6,567 bases of DNA from Acetobacteraceae bacterium (GTDB lineage: Bacteria > Pseudomonadota > Alphaproteobacteria > Acetobacterales > Acetobacteraceae), in NCBI GenBank assembly GCA_947446625.1, contig CANFIE010000230.1, positions 1 through 6,567 of the forward strand. The letters run 5' to 3'. Made by a program: the position numbers and the translations under genes. Under the pieces are notes generated by a model. The model did no database searches. It saw only the letters and a list, made by a program, of their open reading frames with translations, and was not told where the DNA came from. This document shows, one piece after another, positions 5,547-6,567 of the stretch (positions within the stretch are counted from its first letter, which is position 1; every line of letters starts with the position of its first letter).

Positions 5547-5577
5547 CCCAGATCTTCCGTGGGGAAGTTCGGGCTGC

Positions 5578-6567
5578 TTAGCGCAGCACGATTTCCACGC
5601 GGCGGTTCTGCGGCTCACGCACGTTGTCGGCGGTCGGCACCAGCGGGCGGCTCTCGCCGAAGGCCTGCACGGTGATCGCGCCGCGGCTCACGCCGTCACG
5701 CACCAGCTGGGCGGCAACCGCCTCAGCGCGGCGCTGCGACAGGCGCTGGTTGTAGCCGGCGTCGCCCGAGCGGTCGGCGTGGCCGGCCACTTCGATGCGG
5801 GTGACGTTGGCGCGCTGCGCATTGGTCGCCGCTTCCTTGATGATTTCGCGGGCGCGGGCCGTCAGGTCGGCGCGATCCCAGTCGAAGAACACCAGGTAGG
5901 TGCGGGCAACGCCCGGCGCGGCGGCCGGAGCAGCAGCCGGAGCAGCGGCCGGCGCAACCGGGGCCGGGGCACCGAAGGCGTAGCGGAAGCCGATCAGGGC
6001 GCTGATGTTGTCGTTGGTCGGCTTGTGGCTGACCGAGGACAGCACGCCGGCGGTGGAGCGCTGGCCGGTCATGGTCGGGGCGATCTGGCCGAAGTAGCGG
6101 GCTTCAGCGGTCAGGCTCAGGCCGGGGACCATGGAGGAGAGGCTGTAAGCCACGCCCACGATGCCCTGGTAGGCCAGGTTGCCTTCGGCGCGGCTGCGCA
6201 GGTTGAAGCTGGAGGTGCCGATCGTGCCGCGCACGCCGGTCCAGTCAGCCCAGGCGTAGCCGATACCAGCGCCGACATACGGCGTGATGTTCGGCACCAG
6301 GCCGTTGAAGTCGTAGAAGGCGTTGGCCATCGCACCATAGGTGGAGGTGTAGCCGGTCTTGCGGCTGGCGGTCACGCCGCCGATCGACAGACGACGCACG
6401 TCGTTCTCGCGGAAGTTGCCTTCCACTTCGGCGCGCAGGCCGTTGCCGAAGCCGTAGCCGACGCTGGCCAGACCAACCCAACCGATGTCGGTCGACTTCA
6501 CCTTCACGCCAGTGCCGTTGGAGTCGAGACGGAAGTTACCGCCCGCGCCACCAGCAATGTACACGCC
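5578..6567 (-). CDS. OmpA-family outer membrane protein: 8-strand-type beta-barrel plus OmpA C-terminal domain (partial, N-terminus cut)
   Basis: The frame is open to the window edge and gives 329 visible residues; the signal peptide and first residues lie outside. Residues about 1-199 are an outer membrane beta-barrel of the OMP_b-brl/OmpA type: GVYIAGGAGGNF, GWVGLASVGYGFGNGLRAEV, ITPYVGAGIGYAW, LTAEARYFG, and a closing strand ISALIGFRYAFG. An Ala/Pro linker (about 200-219) leads to a periplasmic OmpA C-terminal domain (about 222-329): TYLVFFDWDRADLT, VAGHADRSGD, YNQRLSQRRAEAV, FGESRPLVPT, REPQNRRVEIVLR. Asp265 and Arg280, the peptidoglycan (diaminopimelate) binding pair by spacing with the E. 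coli OmpA motif, are both present. The T before the Asp is A here. The protein is expected to tie the outer membrane to peptidoglycan. Codon choice (GGC, ATC, CTG, ACC dominant) is stricter than in the neighbouring genes, which fits high expression. A strong terminator follows. Confidence 0.95.
   Translation of the reverse strand, partial: GVYIAGGAGGNFRLDSNGTGVKVKSTDIGWVGLASVGYGFGNGLRAEVEGNFRENDVRRLSIGGVTASRKTGYTSTYGAMANAFYDFNGLVPNITPYVGAGIGYAWADWTGVRGTIGTSSFNLRSRAEGNLAYQGIVGVAYSLSSMVPGLSLTAEARYFGQIAPTMTGQRSTAGVLSSVSHKPTNDNISALIGFRYAFGAPAPVAPAAAPAAAPAAAPGVARTYLVFFDWDRADLTARAREIIKEAATNAQRANVTRIEVAGHADRSGDAGYNQRLSQRRAEAVAAQLVRDGVSRGAITVQAFGESRPLVPTADNVREPQNRRVEIVLR
5921..5956 (-). repeat. Three 12-bp tandem units encoding the Ala/Pro linker of the OmpA-family protein
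   Basis: Three near-identical 12-bp units lie head to tail: GCGGCCGGAGCA, GCAGCCGGAGCA and GCGGCCGGCGCA on the plus strand, at 5921-5932, 5933-5944 and 5945-5956. In the gene they encode an AAAP-type tetrapeptide repeat in the hinge between the barrel and the peptidoglycan-binding domain. As each unit is a multiple of three, copy-number changes would alter linker length without a frameshift. Confidence 0.85.

Noticed and set aside
5554..5567. Small 5-bp stem CTTCC/GGAAG next to the OmpA-family stop
   Set aside because: Short stem without a T-tract; the adjacent 10-bp stem with UUCG loop explains termination better.
4794..5618. A 274-codon minus-strand frame antisense to the DUF2939-like gene and running into the OmpA 3' end
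   Set aside because: Arg/Gln/Pro-rich shadow that crosses the strong terminator and overlaps the end of the OmpA-family gene in another frame.
1..6567. Search for a defence system, CRISPR array, insertion sequence, prophage, tRNA or rRNA
   Set aside because: No spaced direct repeats, transposase, integrase or structured RNA was seen; the content is chromosomal housekeeping and metabolic genes.

Overview
The window comes from a very GC-rich bacterial chromosome with strong G/C bias at third codon positions. The long open frames antisense to the real genes are a by-product of that bias. The gene content suggests an alphaproteobacterium, most likely Rhodospirillales/Acetobacteraceae-like: a LutB/LutC pair, an Smr-domain protein followed by a short XRE regulator, a RutE-type nitroreductase, a DUF2939 protein, and an OmpA-family porin-like protein with an Ala/Pro linker. 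The order-level placement is inferred from family resemblance, not from any search.

Layout, left to right. (1) Positions 1-702, minus strand: the N-terminal 234 residues of an alpha/beta hydrolase carrying an SCP2-like N-terminal domain, cut by the window edge before its nucleophile. (2) An 80-bp divergent intergenic region. (3) Positions 783-3998, plus strand: a very tight five-gene unit, lutB - 59-aa unknown - lutC - Smr-domain protein - XRE regulator. Three of its four junctions overlap (ATGA type) and the fourth has a 3-nt gap, so co-transcription and translational coupling are likely. (4) A GC-rich 9-bp-stem hairpin at 4000-4026 between convergent genes. (5) Positions 4032-4628, minus strand: a RutE/HadB-type FMN nitroreductase. 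(6) A 237-bp divergent intergenic region (4629-4865) holding a 12-bp-arm imperfect inverted repeat. (7) Positions 4866-5498, plus strand: a single-pass membrane protein resembling DUF2939. (8) A strong terminator with a UUCG tetraloop at 5515-5546. (9) Positions 5578-6567, minus strand: an OmpA-type protein whose signal peptide lies beyond the window.

How the parts fit. LutB and LutC are subunits of the LutABC iron-sulfur system that oxidises L-lactate to pyruvate. The LutA subunit is not encoded here, so it must be elsewhere or replaced. The Smr and XRE genes may only be co-transcribed passengers; the XRE protein is also a candidate regulator of its own unit. The nitroreductase, DUF2939 and OmpA genes look like independent single-gene units. 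Most of the window is ordinary core-genome content. The item most worth a second look is the 59-residue unrecognised protein wedged, with overlaps on both sides, between lutB and lutC.
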